Below the pieces are notes generated by a model. That model did no database searches and had not been told where the DNA came from. It saw only the letters and a list, made by a program, of their open reading frames with translations. 64,000 nt of DNA, from contig MU006227.1 in the NCBI GenBank assembly GCA_010093685.1, positions 498,154 to 562,153 on the forward strand. The letters are read 5' to 3'. This document shows positions 53,882 to 64,000 of this stretch, one piece after another; positions within the stretch are counted from its first letter, which is position 1, and each line of letters opens with the position of its first letter. The DNA comes from Ophiobolus disseminans. Taxonomy: Eukaryota; Ascomycota; Dothideomycetes; Pleosporales; Phaeosphaeriaceae. A program made the position numbers and the translations under genes.

Positions 53882-54140
53882 TGTAGAGTATTCTGCGACG
53901 AAGAGAACACTGAGAGTGGGGACGACTGAGAGGCAGTTCTATTGCGGACGTCTTTATCTAATTTGTTTCTGAATTTCGGGTGTGAAGTAGGACGCGCGAC
54001 GTTTGGATCGCAAATGTAGGGTTGATGACGTTACGCACAGCCACGTGGCTTAGCCCCGCCGCCGGTCAGCTCATTAGGCGCTAAGGCGTTCCTTCTCAAA
54101 ACCGCCCAAAGTATGGAATCGTACACTCTCTTAATCCTAA

Positions 54141-55526
54141 CTAATCTAGCTCGCCATCATCCTGCTCCTTCGCACTCATATTCTTCCGCCTCTCCTCCTT
54201 GTCCCAAAGCACTTCTTTCCTTCTCACAAACCAGTTGTGTAAGACGGGGTCCACCTTGACAATCTGCCCATCCACATCTACACAAAACTCCGTGCCCGGC
54301 TTGTAAGTTCCACCCTCTGCGCTGACTCGCATGGATGTCATATTCTCGAGTCTACAAGATGCGAGCCCTACATTTCCGATCGCTGCGATAATCTTGCCGC
54401 CTGCGCGGCCCTTCTTGATTGTACCAGCTTCGTCTAGGGCTTTGATGTCTAGACCAGGCTGAGGGACGGGACTGAATGACGGATCAAATGCTTGGGCTGC
54501 AGCATCATCATCATCGTCAGTGGTTTGGGCCATAGATGTTCTCGATGTGGTGTTGGCATGGAACCGAACGGGCAGCACACGCTTCCTCACCACACCAGTA
54601 TGTTTTGTGCGAATGGTGAGTTCTTGTCCGACATAGCAACCCTTCTTGAAATCAATGCCTCCACTCAAGTCGACGTTGCTCTCCATCGGCAGCGCCGTCT
54701 CGCGGGGTATCTCGTTTGGGCCCTCAGGTATGCCATGCAGATATCGTTGGATATGATAGTACTGCGCATCCACCGGTTGTACGCCCACCGCAATCGTCTC
54801 GCGATCGGCATTCGCTAGGTACCGGTATAGACCTGGTGCGCGTGGATCTTCGAATCCCGCAATCTCAGACCACTCCTGCACGTTCTCGTGCGCACCACCC
54901 CATGCTGTCCAGACGCGTATGCCCTCCGACCCGTCTGTCGGTACATCCTTTATAGCTATCTTGCTCCGCAGTTTATGCTTCTTCAAGTGTTTCTTCAGTG
55001 ACTCTGCCTCGTCCGCATCGACCTCAATGTAGCATTCCCATTGTCCTTGTTCTGCTACTAGCTCCGGCCACACCCAGATGAACACGTCCCACAGCACTCG
55101 TCCTCGCGCATCGAGGAATGCAGAGTAGAAGGGCGATAGTCGTGTCGAATCAACATTGTTTGTGATGAGGCCCTGTAGGAACTTTGCAGCCTCGGCGCCG
55201 GAGAGAGATATGAGGCGGCGATGTGGCAGCGTCGCAATGCCGGAAATGACGGCTTGTGGAGTGGCTATCTCTGTAGAGTAGGGTCGCGAGGATGCGGGGC
55301 GCCCTTTGAAGCCATTGCCATCAGCTCTTACAGCCCTAGGCTCACGTCCACGTCCATGTGGTTGCTGGGTCCTACGTGGTGTGCTTTCAACATCTCGAAA
55401 TGACGCAGCGGCGATGGCGCGAGTCGCGAAGGCGTGCGCCTTGCCAAAGGGTCGGACACTGTTCAAACATGAGTCGCAGGTATAGGCAGACGCTCTCAGA
55501 GGTACTACGAGCGTGCGACAGGCCAT
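54141..55526 (-). CDS. IBA57: Iron-sulfur cluster assembly factor IBA57 (GcvT-like), mitochondrial
   Basis: A single exon of 461 aa from ATG 55526. The first ~80 residues are Arg/Ser/Ala-rich and look like a mitochondrial presequence. The GcvT-like domain then shows RRLISLSGAEAAKFLQGLIT, FYSAFLDARGRVLWDVFIW and the family signature FKKGCYVGQELTIRTKHTG near residues 290-305. IBA57 acts with ISA1/ISA2 in the mitochondrial matrix to make 4Fe-4S clusters for aconitase and radical-SAM enzymes. The signature Cys is intact. The gene's stop faces the 2OG oxygenase gene 260 bp away. Confidence 0.93.
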   Translation of the reverse strand: MACRTLVVPLRASAYTCDSCLNSVRPFGKAHAFATRAIAAASFRDVESTPRRTQQPHGRGREPRAVRADGNGFKGRPASSRPYSTEIATPQAVISGIATLPHRRLISLSGAEAAKFLQGLITNNVDSTRLSPFYSAFLDARGRVLWDVFIWVWPELVAEQGQWECYIEVDADEAESLKKHLKKHKLRSKIAIKDVPTDGSEGIRVWTAWGGAHENVQEWSEIAGFEDPRAPGLYRYLANADRETIAVGVQPVDAQYYHIQRYLHGIPEGPNEIPRETALPMESNVDLSGGIDFKKGCYVGQELTIRTKHTGVVRKRVLPVRFHANTTSRTSMAQTTDDDDDAAAQAFDPSFSPVPQPGLDIKALDEAGTIKKGRAGGKIIAAIGNVGLASCRLENMTSMRVSAEGGTYKPGTEFCVDVDGQIVKVDPVLHNWFVRRKEVLWDKEERRKNMSAKEQDDGELD

Positions 55527-55849
55527 GGTGTTGTATTGACGTGGGAGGGATGCTGTGATCGACGCAATGACGGTGACGAAATGTCAAACTTGCCTCGGCG
55601 TTTGCGGAGATAGCATTTTGAGGAGCCCGCCCCCACATCATGTGCATGATCACAGCAGCTCTTGGGTGGAAGTAGAACGGAATTTGGCTAATATCTAAGA
55701 CGCCACAAATGCTACCTTCATAACGCTATAGCAGCAAACATGTCTACCATACGATACACGCATACGTGTACCAGAAACGCCTCCGCTCATGACCCTGAGC
55801 TGCTGTCCTGAATAGTTTCCTCGCTGCCCTGTCTTCCGCGAACTGACAC

Positions 55850-57662
55850 CTAGTCGTGCTTCCGACCAGTTAATCTCGAGTACTCATTGTCTCCCTCCTT
55901 TGGGCTGGACGGCTCCAGCTCATCATCGCTCCATTTATCATCTTCGCCAACTGCGAAAATAGTGTCCCCATCCAGACTCTCCCTAGGAGGAACAATGGGC
56001 TTCTGCGGTTTCGGAGCAGGCAGCGGCGAGACGTCGCGATTGTCGTTGCGATGTCTCGGCGCAGGGTCGTAAGATGGTAGGTGGTCTGATCCACCCTCCT
56101 CCTCATCGAGAGAATCTCGTAGAGATGCAATTTCGAAGCCTTCGTCATCTTGGGCAATCTAGTAGATGTAAGCGATGGTCGGAGCTAATTCACGCATTTA
56201 TAGCTTACCTCATCACTCATGGCGAACCTCCTGTTGTTGGCTGTTGGCCGCCACATGTATGCGACAAAGCAGACGTCTGCCAGATACACCAGGTTCAGCC
56301 AGCCGTCCAAGACGAACCATCTAGTCTGCCAGTGAGTAGCTGGGAAATCAGCCATGGATGCGCTGGCGAACGTAAAGCTGTTGAGGAAGAAGAAGCCGAA
56401 GATGACGACAATGCTTGTCAAAATGCACCACCACAGCCTCTTGTACATTGTCGCCTTGACGTGTTGCTTGCGCGCTATGAGATCTTTCATTGTGAAGCTC
56501 AGCGAGTTCAGTGTCCAGATGTAGAAGGCCGTCAAGGTCGCCGAAAGGGGAAGGATGACGAGCAAGACCAGCGGGCCGGCGTCGTCCGGACGTACGGTGA
56601 GCGAGGCAATGGCATAGATGACCCCAAAGACAAAGTGTGCGACCGCGAGCCAGCGGACAACTGTCATAGTCTTGCCAAGCGAAGGCTTGACGACGCCGTA
56701 TCCCATGCACACAATGAGCAGCAGGAAGAAGGAGAAGGAGTTGCGGAAGGCGTTCAGTACGGCAACAACGATCATAAGCACCTTGGTTCCCACGTTGTTG
56801 CCATGGCGGTTCTGGTAGTCGTAGAAGCCCCATGTCATCAGCATCTCCACCACCAAGAAGACCAGAATGGCGGTGATGTAGTTCTGCACTGCGAGTATGT
56901 CGTGCCTGTTCTGGAAGTACAAGAAGCCCCAGAAGATCAAGACGACAAAGTAGACGATTGTGATGCCGCCGTAGAAGGGGAGCTTCGCGATCTGGGCCGC
57001 CGGTAGCTCTCCGTATGCGTTGCGGAAGGTCACGATGGCCTCGTACTCGACGTCGTCGTTCTCAGATGCCGTAGCCACGCAGTAGTATCCCGTCTTGATC
57101 GCCTGCTTCCGCTCGCCAGTGCCTACTGGGTAGTTGATCGGTTTGGGTTCGTTCAGGTTGACTGCGGCGGTCCGGATGTGCATCTTGGAGAGGGCGTCGG
57201 CGTCGTCGGCAAGGATGTACTCGCCTTTTTGGGTGGCGTTACACAGTTTCGAGTCGATGGTGTCGGCGGTGCAGAGGTATTGGCGCTGTGCTTCTTGTCA
57301 GTATGTTCAGCCTGGTGGTATAAAACGCAACACGGACGTCAGGTACCGGCATGTCTGCGGGCTTCCCTAGCAGCGACGAGTCTTTCCATTCGAATATGAC
57401 TATGCCCACTGTCGGGTCCGGCATTCCCTTGTTCCTCTCACCATTCTTGAGGAACTTGACCAGTATGAACGGCTCGACCTTTCCGCCCCATGACTTCTTG
57501 CTGTACATTCCCGAGCATTTTTGAGGCTCTTTATGCGACTGCGCATGGGTTAGCTCTACCTTGGTGTGATGTAATGCGCCTACACACTATGGTGAAGTCC
57601 AGGGCTGCTACTGCTGTGATGGTGGACAGCAGCAGCACCGCGACCGTCCGCAGTGGCTTCAT
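55850..57662 (-). CDS. PTM1/TMEM87-type seven-transmembrane Golgi protein
   Basis: Read downward, exons are 57662-57588, 57538-57338, 57285-56209 and 56158-55850, giving 553 aa. The signal peptide is MKPLRTVAVLLLSTITAVAA. A lumenal domain with Cys (CSGMYSKKSWGG, YLCTADTIDSKLCN) is followed by seven membrane helices from FYGGITIVYFVVLIFWGFLY to DGWLNLVYLADVCFVAYMWRP. The landmark MYKRLWWCILTSIVV sits before helix six. The cytosolic tail is acidic (DEEEGGSDHLPSYDP). PTM1/TMEM87 (Lu7TM family) proteins are Golgi membrane proteins linked to endosome-to-Golgi retrieval. The donor of intron 2 is uncertain by nine bases. A 307-bp divergent promoter is shared with CTU2. Confidence 0.9.
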
Positions 57663-57969
57663 GCTTCCGTGAGGCTTGAGGCCAGCTGGCGGAGCTGGCG
57701 GTCGGCGTTCTGTGCGTATTCAAAGAGGTAATGCGCGCAGGTGGGTTCAAATGTGAGCTATCTCATTCATTCCTCCATTACAACTTCACTCCGGGTGGTG
57801 ATGCGATTGTTGGTGTCGGGCTTCCACGGTTGCGCGTCACTTCCTGGAGGCAGACGGGAAGCTTACTTAGCGCCGGCTGGCCTGTGGCGCAGCTTGAGCC
57901 GCCCACCCAAAATGGCAGCAACCACCAACCCTATGCTGTGAAACCACGACAACGCCGCAACCACACATT

Positions 57970-59172
57970 ATGCCCGGGAAGTACTCGGTCAGCGCCATCG
58001 ATGAGCCTTGCAGGAGATGCAAGGCTATGTCTGTTATTGTCGTGCGCTCGGAGCCGCTCTGCCAGTCCGTACTTTCGTTTTCCATCGAGCCATCATGCTA
58101 AAAATCCATCAGTGACTGCTTTGCGCGTTATGTGCACACCAAAGCCATCAAGCGCTTGGAACGTTTTCGTGTCAATTTTACTGCTACTCCGGATCAGCAG
58201 CCAAGGATATTGCTGCCCCTCTCACTCGGAGTTTCGTCCACGACTCTGTTACACGTTCTGGATCTGCATCTGAAGACACAAAAGAGCAAGACCAACCGTA
58301 CCGGATTCGTCATCAGTGTTCTTTTGATTGATGATGTTGTTCAAGATCCAGCGAGTGCTGAAAGGCTGGAAAAGGTTCGCCACCAGTATCCGGACCATGA
58401 CTACTCCTCGTTGCCACTCCACGATGTGTTCCGCCTAGTTCCAGATGATGCCTCGATTCGAAGCCTACTACCATTGCCAGTGGACCAGGCGAAGCTCAGC
58501 ACACAAGAGCAGCTTGTGTCACTCATCAGCTCGCTCCCATCAGCTACCGCTCGCGCAGACGTTCTGTCTACGCTTAGGACTAGGCTAACCGTCGAGTTTG
58601 CGAAGCAGGCTGAATGCGAAAGTATTCTCTGGGGCGACAGTACCACTCGACTTGCCGAGAAGACATTATCTGAGACAGCAAAAGGCCGTGGTTTCTCTTT
58701 GCCCTGGCAGATCTCGGATGGCGCATCACCCATGGGCATCAACTTCCACTACCCGATGCGAGATGTATTGAAGAAGGAGCTGGTATCATACATTAATCTT
58801 GCTGAACCCGAGCTTGCATCGCTGGTCTATGAGCCCTCATCGGGAGCGACGCAAGCTTCAACGAGCTCTAAGAATACTACCATCGACGACTTGATGAAAC
58901 AGTACTTTGAATCTGTCGAAGAGAACTTCCCTAGCATCGTCTCCAATGTCGTACGCACGACAGGAAAGCTAGCAGCTCCAGCAAGCATGAGTTTAGGCCA
59001 ATGCTGTAGCCTCTGTAGCATGCCAATTTCCGACGGACGATTTGGCATCCATGGATGGGGTGGCGATCAGCAAGATGGCGTCGAACCAAGCCACGCGGAA
59101 GGTAGTAATAAGTTGTGCTACGGATGCACAAGGTCGATACCTCAATTTGGTTCGACACCAACGACTACCTGA
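57970..59172 (+). CDS. Cytoplasmic tRNA 2-thiolation protein 2 (Ncs2/Ctu2)
   Basis: Exons 57970-58064 and 58113-59172 give 384 aa. The N-terminal Cys pairs CRRC and LCHDCF are formed across the 48-nt intron, followed by ARYVHTKAIKRLERFRV. The PP-loop-like core begins RILLPLSLGVSSTTLLHVLD and continues with VISVLLIDD and ECESILWGDSTTRLAEKTLS. C-terminal zinc-type CSLC and CYGC follow. Ctu2 partners Ctu1/Ncs6, accepting sulfur from Urm1 to thiolate U34 of cytosolic tRNAs for Lys, Glu and Gln. As in other Ctu2 proteins, the PP-loop lacks a full SGGxDS motif, so catalysis is left to Ctu1. Confidence 0.9.
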
Positions 59173-59685
59173 GGGACATCCCTGTGTCTGGTTTATGAAA
59201 ATCGAAGAGAGATCAAGGATGCTGCGATATCTAATTAACACAGCATTTCAGAGGTCTGCGATGTGTCATCGTATCCTATTCACGACTGCACAAGCAACGC
59301 TTCCTCATCGCGCACAGATACGCCGAAAGAAGACGCACCAATGTACCATCATCGCTTCTTTGAGCATACTCGGCAACACCTCCTTCTAGGTACGCTGCAG
59401 TGTCACAGGCGAATTGCGGTAAAAGGGTCGTACAATACTCCAGGAAGTCTAATTCGGTAGCGACTCATCTATTATATATGCGCACGCGTATGGTCCGGCA
59501 AAAAGCCGAACGAACCCTGTATCGCTAGGAAGGATCAACATCATCGCAGCACTTGTAGAGAACATCAATATCGGCGACGCATACTCGGACAAATATCCTC
59601 CGCGACCACAGGGTACCCGAAGTTGGTATAAAGGACAAAAATACTATGCATGGAGGCGTGTTTGAAGCCCTTCACACTTATTAAG
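59173..59685. other. Promoter region of the AA9 gene
   Basis: About 510 bp. It contains the TATA box at 59627-59632. No gene-like frame. Confidence 0.4.
59627..59632 (+). promoter_or_regulatory. TATA box of the AA9 gene
   Basis: TATAAA lies 54 bp before the preferred ATG 59686. It also supports that start over the earlier ATG at 59650, which would leave only 18 bp of leader. Confidence 0.5.
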
Positions 59686-60453
59686 ATGAAGCTCACTCTA
59701 CCTGCATTTGCCTTGCTCGCCCTTCATACATCAATCGCCCTGGCACACTGGAACTACGATCGTATTATCGTGAATGGCCAGGTCATTGGAGAACCATACC
59801 AATACGTGCGCAAGACGAACAACTCAAACTCGCCCCTACAAAATGTAAACTCGACGGACATGCGCTGCAATAGTGGTGCATCATCAGGCGTCACGCTTAA
59901 TACCCAGACTTATACAGTCGCTGCAGGCGACATGCTAGGCTTCGCCGTCAAGGACACTTTCGGCCACCCCGGACCGCAACAAGTCTACATCTCAAAAGCA
60001 CCCCACTCGGCCGCCTCCTACGATGGCTCCGGCGCCTGGACCAAAATCTACAGCCTTACATACTCTCTCAACTCAAGCGAAGGCAGCAGCGACGGCCTCC
60101 TGAAATGGGCCACCCACCGCGCCCGAACCTTCAACTTCAAACTCCCCGCCGAACTCCCAGCAGGAGAATACCTACTCCGCGCCGAAGGCCTCGCCCTACA
60201 TGCAGCGCACAAACCCGATAATTCGCAGTTCTACATCGCCTGCGCGCAGATCAACGTCACATCGAGTGGCGCTGGTGTCCCTGGACCGACGATCAGGTTT
60301 CCGGGAGGCTATCAGTGGAACTCGACGGGCGTGCTGATTCCGCAGTTTTGGAGCCGCATTGCGAATTACACGGCTCCTGGGCCGAGGATTTGGCCGGAAG
60401 GGACGGAGGAAGCGCATGTCTTGGACGGGACGAGGAAGACGGGCGCGGATTAG
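59686..60453 (+). CDS. AA9 lytic polysaccharide monooxygenase
   Basis: A single exon of 255 aa from ATG 59686. Residues 1-20 (MKLTLPAFALLALHTSIALA) form a signal peptide cleaved before His21, which becomes the N-terminal copper ligand (HWNYDRIIVNG). The second copper His is His94 in DTFGHPGPQQVY. The axial region is SQFYIACAQINV with Tyr183 and Gln181, preceded by ALHAAHK. AA9 enzymes oxidatively cut cellulose or hemicellulose outside the cell using copper and H2O2 or O2. Cys residues at 61 and 187 could form the usual disulphide. There is no cellulose-binding module. Starting at ATG 59650 would add 12 residues and weaken the signal peptide. Confidence 0.92.
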   Translation: MKLTLPAFALLALHTSIALAHWNYDRIIVNGQVIGEPYQYVRKTNNSNSPLQNVNSTDMRCNSGASSGVTLNTQTYTVAAGDMLGFAVKDTFGHPGPQQVYISKAPHSAASYDGSGAWTKIYSLTYSLNSSEGSSDGLLKWATHRARTFNFKLPAELPAGEYLLRAEGLALHAAHKPDNSQFYIACAQINVTSSGAGVPGPTIRFPGGYQWNSTGVLIPQFWSRIANYTAPGPRIWPEGTEEAHVLDGTRKTGAD

Positions 60454-61611
60454 GGGGAGGGAGTGTGGGGTGGGGTGGTGAAGATGTAGGACTTGCGACT
60501 TTGCGAATAGCGTGAGTTGGGTGGAGGTGGTCTATTGAAGGGTTGGACTATGGTATCTCTCTCGTTTCAATTCTTACGTCAAATTTTCAAAACATAGTCG
60601 CATCTCATGTCTCATAACCATTTTTCAACTTCTGTGTCTGCTCGAGATTCTCGATTGCTGGATTTTCTCAACTCGTCTCGTGGTGGCGTATGTGCGCGGG
60701 CTGTGTAGCCATCTCCTATGACATCCTGCTTGCTCACATGGGTAGGCTTTGGTTTAAGGGGCGCATGTCTTCTTATTCTATAACGATGTGATGTTGAGGA
60801 CTGCGCAATTGCGCGGTTTGTTGCTTCACGTCGCGTGCAGGCTGTATTGCAGTGTTTTTTGTTTCCGTATAGTCAGTACAAGTGACATACTGTACAAGGC
60901 CGGATCATTACCATTCTTCTTTCAAAGCTCCTTTTGTGTTTACAATCTCATTCAGTCCCGGCAGGAGGCAGACGCGGATCGAGGGTTTGTGGTGGACTCG
61001 CACCACACGCACACACCCAAGCCTCGACACACCCCAGCCAACCCCGACCATCATCGTCGTCCACCGCAGTACTACTCGCTCTCACCTCCTCGCCACCCCT
61101 CCGCCGCAGGCAACAAACCCCCGCATCACAAACGCGCGCACGTGCACCCACCTTCTCCCACCCCACATCCAAATCCCCCAGTCCCCCAATCCCTAATCTC
61201 TACTATATAAACCCCTCAACCCGTCTATTCTCCATCGTTCTTTCCCCTCTGTCTTAGTCAAACACCAACTTTTGCCTTTTTTGCCTTTGTGCACTTTTTG
61301 CCCTTTTCGCGCAAAGAGGTGTGTTAAGAGAGAAGGCGGGCTTGTGAAAGCGAGTGAGTGAGTGGGTGTATCTTGAGATATCCTTGCTGTGCACAGAGAG
61401 GGTTGCATACATAACAACTGATGGGTCTTGTTCTGCTTTGGTGGTTCATTGCAATGTAACTGTGGCCGATTGATTGAGAAAAACACGAAGTAGACAACAA
61501 CTATAAGTATCCCGTACAGCCCTAAAACACTCGCTGCAGCGAAAGAGCATATGCCAAAAGCACCTAAGCACACACTAAAGGCACAAAAGAGAGCGCAGAT
61601 GTCCACCCCGC
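60454..61611. other. Intergenic stretch with C-rich low-complexity part
   Basis: About 1.16 kb between convergent gene ends. From about 61000 to 61200 it is rich in CCA/CAC repeats. No gene, tRNA or relic recognised. Confidence 0.4.
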
Positions 61612-63232
61612 TCACCCAGATAATTTCTGCCCAAACGTGCTTCTTGCAATGTAACTCCGAAACCGCTTTCCAAACACATACGCCGGGATAGTCAATGCAC
61701 ATACGCCGAGATTAATACAAGCAATGACATCGAACACGCCTCGTGGCCCCACCTGCGCCATCCACCCATTCGCATACGTCGTCGCCGCAAACGTGAACAC
61801 CGCTTTGGTGAAGTTGATGGTCACAAAGGCTTGGTTCGCATCGCGCGGATGGCAATCAATCACGTACGTGAGCGACGCAGTGGATGCGAAAGGCACGGAG
61901 AGCGAGTGTATGGACATGAATACAATAGGCCACACGATGGGCGAGCCTTGCTGCACGCTCATGCCGAAACCCAAGAACCCGACAGTCGCGAAGATTGTCG
62001 CGGGGATCATCAGGACGAGGCGGAACTCTGGCTCAAAGACACCGCCATTTCGACGCGCCATGAACTTCGCGATAGCGTCGGCGGACCAGCCTGAAAGTGG
62101 TGAGCCGATCAATGCGACGGCGAGGAGAGGCAGGTTCGTGAGTCCGACTTGTGCGGGCCCAAGGGCGTATGGCGGGGCAGTGAAGACTGAGACTGATAGC
62201 ACGGAGATGGTAAGAAGCCATGTGAAGTACGATCCGTATACGACGGTCGAGAAGAGAACAGCTGGGTAAGCAATGAGCGGGACAGGCTTCCATGCGTTCT
62301 TCCAAAATGACTCCTGATTCAGCCTTCCGCGGAAGAGGCGCAGTTGCTGGCGGTACGTTTCTTTCGATTCGTTGATATCGAGAAACGACATGTCTTTTTC
62401 GCCGGGCACTTGCTTCACAGCATCAGATGGGCGAGCGCTGTTGTACGTTGTCTCGACTACGAAGAAGTATATGCCGAAGAGGATCGGGATGAAAATGAGC
62501 GCTGAGATACCGAATGTGGCTTCGAAGGAGATCTTCTCGATGATAGCGCCCGCGATTGTTTGGCCGAGAAGAACACCCGAGGCCAGCATACAACCCCAGA
62601 CGCTAATTCGAGTTCCACGCTGATGGACAAAGTACATGTCGGAGACAGTGGATGTGACGAGGGTTTCTAGGGGTGCGGAAGCCATGCCCTGGATGACGCG
62701 CATGACAGCCAGAGACGTAAATGACGTAGTGAAATAGCCCCAAATATTTGTGGCAAGAAGAACAAGCGTAGATATGACGAAGAATGGCCGCTTGCCACAT
62801 ATATTGGCACCAGCCGCGGTGAAGAACGTGGTAAAGCCGATCCAAAAAGCGAGGAAGCCAATGATCAAAGACGCTGCCATGTCGAGGCTGACGTTGTATT
62901 TCATGGCAAGCAACGGAATGCCTGGTGTGACCATTGGGCCAAGAGCGGTGGTAACGCCTGAGCTGAACGCCAGGATCAGCATGATGGACTCTTTCCACAT
63001 CGGGGACCAGTTCAGAGGGTCATTGGGGCTGTCTGAAGGCTGTGGCTGGAGGATGATATCGCCACGGCGCTTCATTTTCTTGGTATCAACGTCGATGTCT
63101 TCGTGAAGAATTCAGCAATCTTGCACTGGATGTCAGGATATGTGGATACACACCAGAAGTAGCATTAGCACCAAGCGTAGCAGTTCCAGGAGGCGCAGCC
63201 ATGTGGCGATCTTGAAGTACGCCCCAACCCAT
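61612..63232 (-). CDS. MFS transporter, DHA1 drug:H+ antiporter type
   Basis: Read downward, exons are 63232-63154 and 63098-61612, giving 521 aa with about 12 membrane segments. The cytosolic N-terminus (MGWGVLQDRHMAAPPGTATL, then DIDVDTKKMKRRGDI) leads into QPQPSDSPNDPLNWSPMWK, the standard DHA1 entry. GKRPFFVISTLVLLATNIWG and VIQGMASAPLETLVTSTVSD are typical of the first half. The central loop is SFLDINESKETYRQQLRLF. The second half has GSPLSGWSADAIAKFMARRN and IDCHPRDANQAFVTINF. These carriers export drugs, toxic metabolites or host compounds at the plasma membrane. A TATA box lies 24 bp upstream. The 55-nt intron uses the last of several possible acceptors. Confidence 0.9.
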
Positions 63233-63255
63233 CTTGCCAAATTTGAAGAGCACGA

Positions 63256-63261
63256 TTTATA
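63256..63261 (-). promoter_or_regulatory. TATA box of the DHA1 transporter gene
   Basis: TATAAA on the minus strand, 24 bp before ATG 63232. The leader would be very short if transcription starts downstream of it. Confidence 0.35.
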
Positions 63262-64000
63262 AGGTTTGGAGGAGTTAAGATGCGAGGGCAGCCTGCCAGC
63301 AGACGTGAGGATGAAACGAGCGAACGCCAAAAGAAAAGTTCACAACGACTAAAAAGCTACTCGGTAGCCTGCAAGAAAAGTCAAAAGTACGAAGACCAGC
63401 TCTTGCCCATCCAACGCGTCCTGACGTCCTTATCAGGCACGCCACAAGGCATGTTTGCTCTCGCTAACCAACAAGGTCAGCCTTGCGCCAGCGAAACATC
63501 GCTGAAGCGTGTCCTACACCATCATTCTCAAGACCACACCACCCTCCCAAGTCATAGCTTATGCACATCAAGTGCCGATAGGGTTTGACAGTACTCCAAT
63601 GCCGGCGCATGAAAGATGGCAGCCGAATGCCAAGAGATCTGTCCGTTCGACGCGCTGCGAGTTTCACGTGGGCTCGCCATCGTGCGTAGGATCCAGGGCA
63701 TCGGGACGAGCCGCGTGGAGCAGTACGATGTGCATTTGAAAGACGCGGGGGTGTTGCTGGAGTTGCTGTTGATCGCGACCTCGGGGATGTATAGTCGAGT
63801 TGTGGTCGCAACGGGAAGTCACCTGAAGTGTGCCGACTTCGGCACGACCACGCGACGCCGTTGAAACGCAGCAAAGTTAGTAGGTACCAAATTTATGAAA
63901 GTAGTTCTGGGAGCGTTGCAAAAATAGAGATGGGTTGTACCGTCGGTCTGCGAAAGGGTGTTTGGTGAAGTGCCAGTTGTCAATGCGACGCGGAACGCAT
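63262..64000. other. Right edge, nothing recognised
   Basis: About 740 bp. Frames on both strands overlap each other and none shows a domain. It may contain the edge of a gene that continues beyond the window. Confidence 0.35.

Noticed and set aside
61193..61702. 169-codon minus-strand frame beyond the DHA1 transporter stop
   Set aside because: It overlaps the end of the transporter in another frame, and its hydrophobic look comes from T-rich non-coding DNA.
1..64000. tRNA, 5S rRNA and CRISPR arrays
   Set aside because: A visual scan for T-loop and 5S motifs found none, and regularly spaced identical repeats are absent. A tRNAscan-SE and Infernal run would be decisive.

Overview
The window reads as nuclear DNA of a filamentous ascomycete (Pezizomycotina, most likely a Dothideomycete). 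Genes are compact and lie on both strands. They carry introns of about 45-125 nt with GT..AG ends and CTAAC-type branch points, and the families are typically fungal: Zn2Cys6 regulator, DUF1996, AA9 lytic polysaccharide monooxygenase, Dal5-type and DHA1 transporters, HET remnant, PTM1, CTU2. The lineage is inferred from family content and intron style; no phylogeny was run.

Layout. 0.5-11.6 kb: small single- or two-exon genes with no recognised function. At least seven look like diverged members of one family (shared C-terminal motif; in five, a phase-1 intron at the same relative place), interleaved with a Zn2Cys6 transcription factor. 12.2-13.6 kb: a secreted DUF1996 protein (minus). 14.31-14.61 kb: a U2 spliceosomal snRNA gene that appears to be split by two ordinary spliceosomal introns, the most unusual feature here. 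15-20 kb: translin, the GPI-anchor protein Gpi11/PIG-F and an FAD phenol-hydroxylase-type monooxygenase. 19.9-23.5 kb: a gene-poor array of badly diverged repeats with recurrent TATA-like boxes. 23.7-25.3 kb: a SET-domain protein with a signal peptide. 26-28.5 kb: gene relics. 28.5-33.3 kb: a Dal5-like transporter, a decayed NAD-dependent epimerase and a cytochrome b2-type FMN dehydrogenase, which look like the remains of a hydroxy-acid catabolic cluster. 33.7-38.6 kb: MAPEG protein, Gfo/Idh/MocA dehydrogenase, RluA-type pseudouridine synthase, hot-dog thioesterase. 39-42.5 kb: relics, including a frameshifted HET gene. 43.3-48 kb: housekeeping (CRAL-TRIO, DNA polymerase alpha subunit B, ribosomal protein S29). 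48.9-52 kb: two paralogous membrane-protein genes, each with a reading-frame break. 52.7-60.5 kb: 2OG-Fe(II) oxygenase, IBA57, PTM1/TMEM87, CTU2 and AA9 LPMO. 61.6-63.2 kb: a DHA1-type MFS transporter.

Conserved housekeeping genes (translin, PIG-F, POL12, RPS29, IBA57, PTM1, CTU2) alternate with accessory or decaying blocks. Divergent pairs sharing short promoters are CRAL-TRIO/POL12 (270 bp), pseudouridine synthase/thioesterase (227 bp) and PTM1/CTU2 (307 bp). All exon boundaries were read by eye from splice consensus and frame; no transcript data or database search was available.
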